Source: Lingula anatina (lineage: Eukaryota > Brachiopoda > Lingulata > Lingulida > Lingulidae). From it: 64,000 nt of DNA. Below, in pieces: positions 36,172-47,135 of the stretch. The number at the start of each line of letters is the position of its first letter. Position 1 is the stretch's first letter. Both the position numbers and the translations under genes were made by a program. The stretch covers positions 124,001-188,000 of the forward strand of contig NW_019773648.1 of NCBI RefSeq assembly GCF_001039355.2. Reading direction: 5' to 3'. Below the pieces are notes generated by a model that saw only the letters and a list, made by a program, of their open reading frames with translations, had not been told where the DNA came from and did not search any database.

Positions 36172-37377
36172 TTAGTCTGATTCACAACTTGGGCAAACAA
36201 ATGATGGCATTCCGTCGGTGCACACTTCATGAGCCCATTGTTTGCAAACTTGACATAGCACCCATGATACATCATTCGGTCTGCTCTCATTAAACCACTC
36301 TGCACACACAACACACATCCAATCCTCTTCTTCTTCCTCCATTCCTTTGCGGTTGTTTTTTATGGTTTTCTTATGTTTCTCTGATTTCTTTTCCTGGTTT
36401 TTCTTACTTTGTTTCTTTGGTTTCTTATTTGTTTCAAGCTTGGCTTTGTAAGGCGAGGAAGTTAGGACAGCAGAGGTCTTGGCCTTTCGAGATAATTTCC
36501 TTTTTTCCTCGAGTTTTGGCAATGGAGACAGGTCTTTTATTATTCCCTGGATGGATTCAGAGGTCTGTCTTCTATCTTCTCTGGTAGACAACACGACGCA
36601 ATCATAATGCCCGACATCCACTCCACAAGAAGTATATTTTACATAGAGCACAGGTTTGAAAGAATCTCGCTGTATGTTTGGATGGTGTTCATCCTGTGGT
36701 CCATTACTACAACGGGACGTCCCAGGACTTTGCTGGCAGCCACTATTTCTAGCTCACCTGCCATGGTTGTGTTGTTTGACATATCGGTGGTCCTGTCAGT
36801 TATGGAGTCGGACCATTTGTGAGGGGGCAAGATTCTGTAGCATATACAGCATGGCATTAGCTCTAATATTATCAGCCACTCTTGTCTCCTGCTCTCTAAG
36901 TCGCACTTCTTTCAATTTGCCGTCTTCATATCTTTCGGCCACTTGTAACCAGGGTCTTTCGCCTACAGCCAAACTCTGGAAAAGACACTGCCCGTCACCA
37001 ATAATCTTCATAACTTTTGAGTTATTTACTGCATCTTCCTCCACAGTGGGAGCAAGTGCCATGACTGGTGTATTTTCCTCTGTAGTGGGAGCTGGTGCCA
37101 TGACTGGTGTATTTTCCTCTGTGGTGGAAGCATGTGCCATGACTGGTGTATTTTCTTCTGTGGTGAAAGCAAGTGCCATGACTGGTGTATTTTCCTCTGT
37201 GGTGGGAGCAGGTGCCATGACTGGTGTATTTTCCTCTGTGGTGGGAGCAGGTGCCGTGACTGCTATCTCTTCCTCTACTCTGGAAGCCAGGGATTCATCA
37301 GTCACTAAAGACGCCTGGAATTCTGTATCATGTGTGAATTCATAGACCAGATTTCGGTATGTTGAACCTGTATGCTG
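36172..37377 (-). pseudogene. OTU-protease-like plus PHD-finger reading frame, frameshifted
   Basis: OTU domains are cysteine deubiquitinases. On the minus strand: an N-terminal stretch, a TEENTPVM repeat region, then KIIGDGQCLFQSL (D/C of an OTU active site, about 37010), a frame change near 36800, MAGELEIVAASKVLGRPVVV, a second frame change near 36650, then LYVKYT and VGHYDCVV (OTU catalytic His). After a basic linker comes a C-terminal PHD-like finger (CVVCAEWF, CQVCKQWAHEVC, VCPSCESD), ending at 36172. Two frameshifts make it a pseudogene as assembled. The PHD type is like the C-terminus of some pogo-like transposases, known to me from family knowledge, and a Psq-like start lies just upstream at 37613. 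Transposon origin is inferred. Confidence 0.75.
37040..37290 (-). repeat. 39-bp coding minisatellite, about 6 units
   Basis: The unit GTGCCATGACTGGTGTATTT plus TCCTCTGTGGTGGGAGCAG repeats about six times. On the minus strand it encodes a 13-residue motif (APAPTTEENTPVM) with small variations. Being a multiple of three, copy-number change would keep the frame. Confidence 0.9.
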
Positions 37378-37539
37378 TGTTCCTAAGTGACTCCCCCCCC
37401 CCCCCCCATCACTTCATTAACAGCTATTTTCACGAGCACAGGTTCATGTCTAGCCTTTCTTAAGTATTTTCTTGCCATTCTGAATATCAAGAAAATGGGG
37501 GGGGGGGTATTCTTATAAGAGGCAACTCGTTGCCTATTG

Positions 37540-37613
37540 CCTTCAAGAGCCTTGAGAATAACTTCTTTTCCATATTTTCCCCGCTCGGTTGTTCGCTTGT
37601 ATGTTCTAACCAC
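37540..37613 (-). pseudogene. Psq-like transposase N-terminus fragment
   Basis: The minus-strand frame starting at 37613 reads MVRTYKRTTERGKYGKEVIL, the usual opening of Psq-HTH pogo/Tigger-like transposases (family knowledge). The match fades after about 30 residues. It lies upstream of the OTU-PHD frame and is probably a piece of the same element. Confidence 0.55.
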
Positions 37614-38189
37614 ACTGTCTAAAAATTATTTTAGAAATAATCAAGATTATTTTGGCATAAAATACATTAAAATATAATAATCTATTAATATAATATCTTC
37701 TATGTTATCATTCTCTTACGTTTATGAATTGAACATTTAGGTAGGTGGGTTGAGTGGGGCAAAACGCCCCTCACGCGGGGCAAGACGCCCACCCATGGTG
37801 TCTTGCCCCTTTCTGTGGCAGGCCCTTTGCCCCTAAATGATACATTGTTTTATTTATTTTATTATAATATTTTTTAAAATCGAGACGGCTTCTTGGAGAT
37901 AAAAAACTGTTAGTGTTAACATGTCGAAAGAAGATTGCTAGGTAACTGGCAAAAGCGGTAATTTTAAATTTAATCCATCTTACCCGCAGGGTCACAGATT
38001 TAAAGTGAGGGTGAAAGTTAGAGAATTAGGGGCAAAAATACAAAGGTGTTTGTAAAATACATACCTTTTGGTGGGACTGGACTTTGGCTTGATGCTATGC
38101 GGAATATGACGTAGCGTCACGTGTATCAAAATCTTGCGTTATTAAAGAAAAATCGCAAATTGTCTTTTTGCCCCACCCTACCCTATATG

Positions 38190-39750
38190 CTGTTTGTATG
38201 TTGCAATAAAGCGCTTATTGAACATATCGTTCATATACACAGCCTACTTTTCTTAAAGTTTATGTATGCATATTTGTTAAAATAAGATAAGGAAATTGTT
38301 AGCTAATGTCAGTTATGTTAACAAACGCTTATTGTGAAACATGTTTATATGGTAGAAGAACTGTAAGTTTGTTTAGACATGCATGTGCGCATGTAATATG
38401 TTCAAGTTAAATCTTACCACTTTCCAACAAGTCTTGGCTCTAAGCAGTTCGGTTTCTATATTTCCCTTCACAATTCTTCTATTTACCTAAGCTTTTGTTA
38501 TTGTTCTTTTCTAGTCATTTTATATTATTCATGTTTTATGATATGTAAACTTCAGACAAGCTTTTTTAGAATATAAGCATTCTTTGCTCATATGTATTAG
38601 GGCTTTTGTATTTTAAAAGTACGAGATGTAAGCTCGCCTAATTTTAGCGGTATCAGATGATATTCAGTGGAGGATTAGTAAGTTGTGAAAATGTTGCCAC
38701 TGTTGTAAAAGTATATAAAAATCAGTGTTGGCGTTAAAGGTCCATTAAGACATTTTTTTTAGAGTCGCAAGTTTGGAAAACAGGTGAAGTTTTTCAAGTC
38801 CATTAATTGGAATACGTACTGCCCCAATGCATTTTACTTATAGGACATAAAGACAAACGTTATGTCTATACCAAGAAAATAATAAATAAAAAAATGTTAT
38901 CTGTACTACTAGTAAAATGGATAAAGGATTTTAGTTTTGTGCTCATTGTATCGCTTACGCTTGGACATTAAAGTAAGGGGTTTCACCAGATGTATTTATC
39001 AATTTTTGCGCAAATAATTTTTTTTACAAATAACACAATGGAACTCGTCCGTGATTTTTTAAGATCGCACAGTTGGCATACATTTTTAAAAGTAATGTAC
39101 ACTTAAACTTGTTAACCAACAAATATAGGGAAATAAAGGCATCTACATCCCTATTTTAATATTGTTTTTTTGAAGAAAAAAAGTTCATTCTCATACATAC
39201 ATATGATGGTAATTATAAGACATTGAGAAGCAATAATGTATGGTATCGTCTATGTTTGCCAAAACTTTACTCGAATTAAGTAATTTTTTCTACAATCAAA
39301 AGCTAAATATTGAATAAAAATTACTTTATTCTTATAACATAGCGCAGCTGATGAAGTTCTCTGACTTATAAACTATACTCGGTATTAAAATTCGCAAAAA
39401 GATTGATTCAATTGTAAGTCGTGGAACATAATTCAAAAGGGAATACTTTTTTACAGTATAAAATTGCAGTTTTCAATGTTTTGTTGATATAATTATTGTT
39501 ATTCACAAATGGAAAAAATTGTTAAATGTAAAAGACGCAGAAGCAGTGATACATGTATTTTCCATTCACTAATCTATTGTCTTATTCTAAATATGAACAT
39601 TTCTAAAGATGTGAAACACAATGGTCTAGAAGTACAGCCTACCTTAAATAGCTGGTACCAACTTTTTTACAGCACTCGCCATATTTTTAAAAATATTATA
39701 TAAACCCATTTCACAAGATTTAAGTATATCAGTCCAAGCATCGCAACCCT
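38190..39750. other. Intergenic, AT-rich, no gene seen
   Basis: I find no supportable coding or RNA feature. Short stretches near 38975-39010 (TTTCACCAGATGTATTTATC then TTTGCGCAAATAA) resemble sequence next to the ApoL-like exon and its decayed copy, so part of this region is an older duplicate of ApoL flanks. Confidence 0.45.
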
Positions 39751-39799
39751 GTGTGCACATAAAAACTGGTTGAGTTAAATTTGGGGAAAGATATTCGTT

Positions 39800-40560
39800 G
39801 TCCTAAATACTGCTTAGATATTTGTTAACTAGGATATCAAAGTCTTACTGGTTTGGAATTTCCTTCTCCAGGGCTTGGGTAGTGCGTTGTAATAACGTTG
39901 TCTCAGACTCTCTGTCACTAGCCACTATGGCAGCCGCTTCAAGGAGGCCCCAGATGTCAAAAGGCAAAAACACCAGTGGAATGATTCCACCCACTCAATC
40001 TAAAACACACTAATTGGATCCTGGATACCCATTGCCTGTAATAAAAACTGCGGTAAGGTTTCCCTTGTTGATGTGGTCACACTAGGTCCTGTGCCCATTG
40101 CAATCAGTTCCCCAGCCAGTTCCTGTGCTGAGATGATTGGTTAATGCAAAAATTTAGAACCCACAATGAATCAAATATTACCCGTGTGGTGCATTGTAGA
40201 TAATATGATACATTTTTCGGGAATGTTTGCAGTGTTTCGTATCTCAAAATGTTGTTTGATTTTCATTAGATCCTGTCTGCTTATGTGTTTCAAAGTCTCA
40301 GTACCAATATGTCACGTAATGCATTGTGATCTTTTTGTAAGACTTCATTGGCCTCCGAATGCTGCTGCAAATATTAAAGAGGAATGCCCCATGAACCTGG
40401 CGACGTTAATGCTTTGATGATGAAGGTGCAAAACTTCGGCGATGCCGCGTAGTTTACGTTCTGTAGCTGTCCTGCACTTTTTCCAAACACCAAACGCAAA
40501 ATATAGTCTTTTTGCGAAGCAAGCCGACTTGACAATACACCTATAACATATAAACGGGGT
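39800..40560 (-). pseudogene. Decayed partial copy of the ApoL-like exon 2
   Basis: On the minus strand the copy starts at a conserved acceptor and reads CIVKSACFAKRLYFAFGVWK, then LHLHHQSINVARFMGHSSLI, parallel to 44966-44790 of the intact gene. It then jumps from AAAFG straight to the sequence matching EVLQKDHNAL, losing the hydrophobic hairpin region. Later parts (to about 39810) carry frameshifts. The downstream flank (39700-39790) and upstream flank (40560-41220) also match the intact gene's surroundings (43930-44040 and 43140-43270), so a segment was duplicated and then degraded. Confidence 0.8.
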
Positions 40561-41219
40561 TTTCACTAGATGCATTTATCAAACTTTGCGCAAATAACTT
40601 TTTACAATAGGCTTTGGGGCCTGTTTGTGAACTGTCTTTAATTTTTTTATTCGTCACATTGGGCTGACAGTCCTCTAACGACCGAACACAACATGAAACA
40701 TGGATTACGCAAAAGGCGAGTTGAAATCTTTTCCTGAAACTATTTCAAGAATAATAACATTTGTCATATCCAGACACGCTTCTTCATACATGTCACATTT
40801 TCCAGTCCGCGTACTTTAACTTTTCTTTCAATAATAATATTTTGTAAATGCTGTAATATATGTATGCCTATTCATGTTGTTCATTGTTTCATTTAATAGT
40901 TATACACTGTACAAGTCAAAATTGTTGAAATGCAGCTTTGCGACTTATATTACTTTCACAAGTGTAACTATACATGAAAAACATGAATGTATGTCTTGAT
41001 GACAAATTACGATATTCCAAATATTATATTTATCATTTAGCCTGCACCTCGATTGTGAAACAAACGTTTTTTTAAAGCAAGTTTTTGTTAAAGGAAAAGG
41101 CGTAGCTTGATGGTCCAGAATTGTTATTTGCGATATTTCAAGTCCAGCATTACGGCATTTATTTGAGTAATACACGTGTGACTTCAAATTATACATAGAA
41201 ATGTACCTTTTTTATAGAC

Positions 41220-42470
41220 AGGACAATTTCGTTATTTTCAGAACAATATAAAAAGAAATATGATCACCCAAAGACTCTCTATATAGCAAATTTGACGCGA
41301 TAGTTAAGAAAAGTTGACTCGACAATCTATATCTAATCTGACACTGTGATATGATAGACAAATGTAGGAGGTTTTGTTACAGGGAGGTTGTCCTATAAAA
41401 TAGATGGGCCGTGGCATTGATAGAGGGCGCTTAAGTCAGCGAAGGGTGCGAAAAATGGGACATTCTAGCCTTGTTGTCAATTTTAAATTGGTAATTGCGT
41501 AAATTCACAGGTGATTTAAATAAAATAAAAAATATAAGGCAACCAACAGTATTACTTTCAATAAGATAATTGATAAAGACCGTGCCCCATCATCCTCACG
41601 ACCAAATCTGAAATCTTACGCGTTATTGTGTTAAGAAGAAGGGGACGAACTTTACACCGCGCATAGGGTGATATCAGCTCCATGGTATTTATTTTTTGAT
41701 AAAAACCAAGGAGGTGGTATGTTTTGTTTTATTTCCATCAAGTGCCTCCTCGATAATGTCACTGATATCTGTTGCGGTTGCACCAAAGCACCCGAGATTG
41801 TCAACTCCCATCATTTCGGATTTAGCTACATTGGACTTCTTTAACACGTCTTGGTTCTAACCATCATAAAGTCGTACAGTATAAGTGATGCAAGTTGATA
41901 AAGATATGTATTAAGATTTTTAAAAGGCTCATGCGATCCACCGTCTTGGTTACAACCCATCTGCCGTGGGTAACGGCTTGACTCACAGTCATGTGCTGTA
42001 ATATGTGTGTGAAATAATACACTGTCAAACGAGTCATAAAGTCCAAGGCATATATCATGAGAAGGTGACAGTGTGTTATAAGTAAAACTATTTTCTTTCA
42101 GGCTAGTGCAGGTAATTCCCCTGAATGGACTATACATTTTGATAAAGGTACACGCCATAGGTTTGCATATTCCCAAAATGCTTATTTTTGCCATCCACAG
42201 CTTCTATTAAACCTTACAAACAGCATACCATTTGGAGCATACCTGATGTCGATATTTCCATTGGGGCTTATAGAGAAACGGTCGCTGTTATAATGACTGA
42301 CCAGTCATTTTAAGCTAAAATCAATTTTTATAAAAATATTATCAAAGGTCGAATCCGAGTACCGAGAGGGATAGATAAATGGTTCGCGAGTACGAGGAAT
42401 TGCTTATTTTCCCGGGAAAATCCATTTTGGCGGGTAAATCTAATGGGGTGTACCTAGAGGATAATATTTG
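41220..42470. other. Intergenic, no gene seen
   Basis: There is no convincing coding pattern on either strand and no clear repeat. Reading frames present are short and have no recognisable motif. Confidence 0.45.
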
Positions 42471-42479
42471 ATTTATCTG

Positions 42480-42915
42480 TTTTTCAAAACAGAGACAGCT
42501 AGCTCACTCTCTGTTATCCGTGTTATGACCATTCTCTCGAAGAGTGGTTGGGTCGTGTGTGCCGCATGGATTCTATCCGCATCCTAAAACAGTTTGGTGA
42601 GTTTACTAATGCAGCTCGACCTCTTGGCCGACCTCAGTTGCAATACAAAGATGTGTGCAAGGATCACGTTAACGGAGCAGGTATTGACACTTCCTTGTGG
42701 AAGTTACTCGCAGCGGTGGGGGAATGTTACCTTGCAAGCTTAAGGTGCAAAGGGCCATAAGGCTAGCCAGCCAGCCGATTGGGAGGCAAAGTGACAATAT
42801 CGAAAGCAGCCAGAAGCAGACGCTTCTACCAACGGCTCTACTAACCCTGCAAGCAATGTGGAACTGTGGACGTCAATGCCGTTCAAGGATACAACTTCAC
42901 AGCCATGTGAAAAGC
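42480..42915 (+). mobile_element. 3' fragment of a non-LTR retrotransposon ORF2
   Basis: The plus strand carries WLGRVCRMDSIRILKQFGEF-like sequence (frames change), GRPQLQYKDVCKDHV, IDTSLWKLLA and a terminal SRIQLHSH finger-like piece. This is the region after the reverse transcriptase in Jockey/CR1/RTE-like elements (RWxGHVxRM, GRPxLRYKD, CxSRIGLxSH patterns, family knowledge). No RT core is present, so it is a 5'-truncated fossil. Confidence 0.7.
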
Positions 42916-42919
42916 TGAA

Positions 42920-44055
42920 AGCCCTATCATTTATTTTAATTTTTTTAAACTCCTCTGCAAGGCCAGCAATTTAACCACTCGACCAGATCGTCGACTTGGC
43001 GACAAAGGCATCATATGATTGGTATCATATTAGCTGAAAGATGCGCGTCCCATATGTTGAAAAATAGATATATCATACGATTTTTTTTTTTTTTTTTTTT
43101 TGCAATTTTCATATCTCAGCAAACATGTAATAATCATTTAGCCTACACCCCGGTGACTTCATATATGAAACAACCATATTTTAAGCTGGTTTTTGGTAAA
43201 CAAAAAGTGTAGTTTGATGGTCCAGTATTGTTATTTGTAGAAGTTTGAAGTGCGGCATTACAGAGACAAGTGAAGGGTTTTTTAGCCAATAAATATGTAA
43301 AGAATATAACATGGGGAATAAATTAGCATTAATTGGAGTTAAACAAGTGCGACTTCATAAGAGAAATATAAGTGTAAATTTTAATAGACATGGTAATTTC
43401 GTCATTCCTAGTGAGTCTTTCCTAAAATGTGACAATTACATCATATAGATTTTATGTACTCATTTAATGTAGAATAAGCCCCAAATGCAGAGAGATGAAA
43501 CCATGCACACTTTCTGTTATCAAGTTTTCTTACAAGATTTAAAAGCATTTTATGTAACAGTTCCTTTAATTTTGTTATATGTTCAGGGCCGATAGATAAA
43601 AAGCAGTTCATAAACATGCATGCTTATAATATTAACTTGAGTACATGTTGACATTTAGAAGCAATAATATATGTTTAGTTTTATTGAAATTCTACATCAG
43701 TATTTAACTGCTTCAATTATTAGTCAATGAATATAAGAGTGAAAATCATTATTATAGTAACAGTTTAACAGTTTTTCGTTGTTTTAAGTTTGAATTATGT
43801 TATTCTCAAATCAATAGAAATTCTAGAGTATATACAAAACGTACTTTTCATTGTCATTATTCATGCATGTTAACCACTCGATGTGAAAGCTATACTACTA
43901 TAGAACTACGCCAGGTCTACCTTCAATAGCTGGTACCAACTTTTTCTACAGCACTAGCCATTCGCCATATTATTAAAAAAATTATATAAACCGGGCCATT
44001 TCACCAGGTAAAATTATGTTTGTCCGAGCATCGCAGATGGGGAAAATATATACGT
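42920..44055. other. Downstream flank of the ApoL-like gene, no other gene seen
   Basis: AT-rich sequence with a T run at 43081-43101. Parts (about 43100-43270) are similar to 41020-41170 beside the decayed ApoL copy. It probably includes the 3' UTR of the minus-strand ApoL-like gene. Confidence 0.45.
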
Positions 44056-44059
44056 TGTC

Positions 44060-46034
44060 CTAAATACTGTCAATACTGCTTAGATATTTGTTAACCAGGA
44101 TATCAAAGTCTTGCTGACCTGGTATTTCCTTCTCAAGGGCTTGGGCAGTACGTTGCAGTAACTCTGTTATCTCAGTCCCCCTGTCACTAGCCACTATGGC
44201 AGCTGCTTCAACAAGGCCCCAGATGTCAAAAGGCAAAAACACCAGTGAAATTATTCCGCTGACAGAATCTAAAAGGTTTCTTGGGACCTGGATACCTATT
44301 GCCCGTAAAAACAGTTCGAGCAAATCTTCCCCGCCTGATGTGGCCACAGAGCGTCCAGCGTTGGTAACTGTACGAGTGCCCACTGCGGTCAGTTCTCCAG
44401 CGAGTTTCTGCGCTGTGACGACAGGTTTATAAAGAAGATTTGAACCCACGAGGAATCCAATTCTACCCGTGTGTTGCATTGTAGATAATATTATACCTTT
44501 ACTGGAGACGTCGTGCATCTTGAATTGTTGTTTGATTTTCATTAGATCCTGTCTGCTTACGTGTTTCAAAGTCTCAAACAGCACCAATATGTCACGTAAT
44601 GCATTGTGATCTTTTTGTAAGACCTCATCGGCCTCCGCTTGCGCTGAAGCTGAGAGAACAGAGCGAGCGATGGTACTGCCACTCACAGTTATTCCGCCAC
44701 CTGCTCCTAATGCGGCACTGACCGCTAATAAAATGAGAGATGCCCCTGAGGTAAAGAAAGAAGCGACAATTCCTGCAGCGCCAATTGCTGCGGCAAATAT
44801 TGAAGTGGAATGACCCGTGATTGTGGCGACACTAAATCTTTGGTGATGAAGGTGCAAATCTTCGGAAATGTCACGTAGTTTACGTATTGTAGCTATCCTG
44901 CATGCTTTCCAAACACCAAACGAAAAATGTAGTCTTTCTACGAAGCAAGCTGGATTGGCAATGCACCTATAGAAATATAAACGGGTCTGACCAGTTGCAT
45001 TCAATCTTTGCGCAGATAACATTGTAGCAATCATTAATTTGTTAGTGTAAATAATGTTGAATTAATATCTTTCATAAGTAGGGCACAGGCCTTTGTCTAA
45101 TATAAAATAGAATATATCTTGTATCCTAGGTCTAATTTAAAATTGTTTTAAGTATGTAAGCATCAATGCAAATTTTTTTCGGTCTTTTTATGGGTTATTA
45201 AGGATTTTGATATTGTTCTCTTGTCACACCAAGCTGATGCGGGAGAAACAAACTGAGTGACTTGTGGGTTGTTTAAAAAATGCACTACACATTCAACTTG
45301 GACCCTACCAGTATGAAGAGACAAATTACCATTTTCCCACTCAAAATAAATGATAATTGCAGATACTAAATAAATATGTATTAATTAGCATTCATGCTAA
45401 ATGTCAGATAGTCCAATGAACGTCTGAATGAACATTCCACACAGCCAAGGTACTTACAGGTTACTTACATCAAGCGTTCTCTAAAACGTAGATGCACGCT
45501 CCACCAATCGATTTTCCTACGTGGATTTTCGCTGACTGTCATCTCCACTGCGAAAGGACAGTCACGACTGGCTGGAATGGGATTCACGCTGCAATTTATG
45601 TCAGTTTGACGACGGTATTCTACAGCATTTTCCTCTCCAAACACTTCTCTTGCACGAACTTGGCCAGTTTTGTCTATTATTTCCGCGACATAGAATGCGT
45701 TTCTCTTGTAATATGCGGCACATAATTCCAGACGAAAAACCCAATCGGTATGATCAGCATGTGAAGCACTTTGTAACGACCTGTTCTCCGATGCAGTGCT
45801 TTGGTACTGCTGAACGACATATTCAATATTTTCCAAATGTGTCCCATGGCTTGCACCTTGACGTCCACGACTTTCTATGGCCTGTTGGACTACTGTGCCG
45901 GGCAGTATGGAGGCAGTAACCGTAGATTGCACACCTCTAATTTGGTCGATACCACGAGAATCACGTAAATGCAATTCGTGTGGTGTTTGGTTTTCGATTT
46001 CTACTGTAAAACCAGAAGTATGTCCAAGACCCAT
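44060..46034 (-). CDS. Apolipoprotein-L-like protein with unknown N-terminal domain
   Basis: Exon 1 is 46034-45469 and exon 2 is 44966-44060 on the minus strand, joined by a GTAAGT donor and a TTTCTATAG acceptor; phases fit and give about 490 aa. Residues ~190-490 match the apolipoprotein L family: an amphipathic lead (IRKLRDISEDLHLHHQ), a glycine/alanine-rich hydrophobic hairpin (IFAAAIGAAGIVASFF, then LILLAVSAALGAGGGITVSG), a long helical middle, a second hydrophobic segment (IISLVFLPFDIWGLVEAAAI) and a terminal helix (LQRTAQALEKEI). ApoL proteins are membrane-active helical proteins. Residues 1-188 (FTVEIENQTPHELHLRDSRG, DWVFRLELCAAYY) look beta-rich; I do not recognise them. There is no signal peptide, so a cytosolic or membrane-associated location is inferred. 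A decayed partial copy lies at 39800-40560. Confidence 0.85.
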
Positions 46035-46324
46035 TTTTGAACCGTCGTGCGCAGGGTTAACTTAAACGTGGTTCTTGCACTCGGATTTTAATATACTTCT
46101 ACCAGAGACATCAGATTAGGCAGATTTAAAGTGAAAATTTCCCAAAGATCTACGTAATTTAGTGTGACTCGGTGGAGAGGCTGCAGACTCGCCGTTTTTC
46201 CAAAGGCGAAGCAGTATATATACCTCGGTGGGAAAACTTGCGTACGTGTGATAAGACGGGGGGCGTCTGCATGTTTCCCCAGCATATACGACTCTGTGGA
46301 TAAACTCGCGTAGTGGTGATAAAA

Positions 46325-46367
46325 CGGGGGCGTTTCGATAGCCCAAGGTTCATTGGTTCGAAAATCG
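46325..46367. repeat. CCGAAGG repeat fragment
   Basis: The sequence GGGGGCGTTTCGATAGCCC followed by AAGGTTCATTGGTTCGAA matches the left end of the palindromic repeats at 11941 and 26808. Only the left end is present. Confidence 0.6.
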
Positions 46368-46374
46368 TAAAAAA

Positions 46375-46845
46375 AAATCTACACCCCTTTCTCTGCAAAT
46401 GATCGCAGACGCGGACGGGGAGGAATAAGAAACGGGGGTCACCGTGGATGGGATCTAGCTGGATAGACCGAGGACGGAATGTTCATTAGTAATTTTTCAG
46501 TTTTAAAAATAGTGTCTTAGAACGTGTATGGCTTAAAACATCATTCTCATGCAATAAAAAGATTGTAAAATGATTGTTCAATACCTTGTTCATTAAAAAC
46601 ATTAAAAACAAGACATCAAGTGACATCCAGTATGGCCAATTTTATGCCTAATTCCAAGCACTTCGGTAGGCATACGCCACGTGTCAAACGTAAGGGAAGT
46701 CAGGTAGCATATTTGTTTTTGTTTTTTTTTTTTTTGTGAAAGAAAACATTGTCAAGGGAATCGCAAGAATTTACCTGTAAGATGACTATAACTTTGCAGT
46801 AACCCTTAAATGCGACAAAATTTATTTTGGATGGGAAACTGATCT
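46375..46845. other. Intergenic, no gene seen
   Basis: No coding signal. A T-rich run lies near 46711-46735. The region lies upstream of the ApoL-like gene; a TATATATA word at 46213-46220 is about 180 bp from its ATG, but I cannot show that it is a promoter. Confidence 0.4.
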
Positions 46846-46848
46846 GAT

Positions 46849-47135
46849 TAGGGCAGACCGGGGCTAGTTGGCCCAGTTAGACACTTTTGGCCTTGTAGAG
46901 CCAAAAGCCAATAGATTTTTAAATATCTTAAACAAAATTACTTTTAGGTGCAAAAATCGTTTATTTCGACTCACCGCTTAAGTAAAACTTTTTAACGTCC
47001 GACACTTCCTTAGCATTGTAGGCTACGGTCACTCTGCAAGAGTATGTGGCCAATTTTTTTACCTCGTAGTTACTTTTTCATAAATTGACGGGGGGCCAAC
47101 TTACCCCGGGGTCCAACTAGCCCCGGTCTCCCCTA
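46849..47135. mobile_element. MITE with GGGGCTAGTTGG terminal repeats, TA ends
   Basis: The left end TAGGGCAGACCGGGGCTAG and the reverse complement of the right end TAGGGGAGACCGGGGCTAG agree, giving a TIR of about 25 bp with TA at both outer ends. The counterpart in the second block (about 52857-53270) has the same right end but a longer interior with extra CAACTAGCCCC / CCAACTTGCCCC words, so this copy looks internally deleted. Confidence 0.75.

Larger units (their letters stand above)
35474..38183. repeat. Inverted GGGTGGGGCAAAAAG motifs flanking the OTU-PHD region
   Basis: GGGTGGGGCAAAAAGCC reads forward at 35474-35490, and its near-exact reverse complement occurs in the TTTTTGCCCCACCCTACCC stretch at 38166-38184. 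Related GGCAAAACGCCC / GGGCGTTTTACCCC words cluster just inside both ends (35503-35535 and 37753-37835). This looks like the terminal and subterminal sequence of a ~2.7-kb DNA element. No target duplication could be defined. Confidence 0.5.

Noticed and set aside
46213-46220. TATA box for the ApoL-like gene
   Set aside because: TATATATA lies about 180 bp from the ATG, but AT-rich words are common here and no start-site evidence exists.
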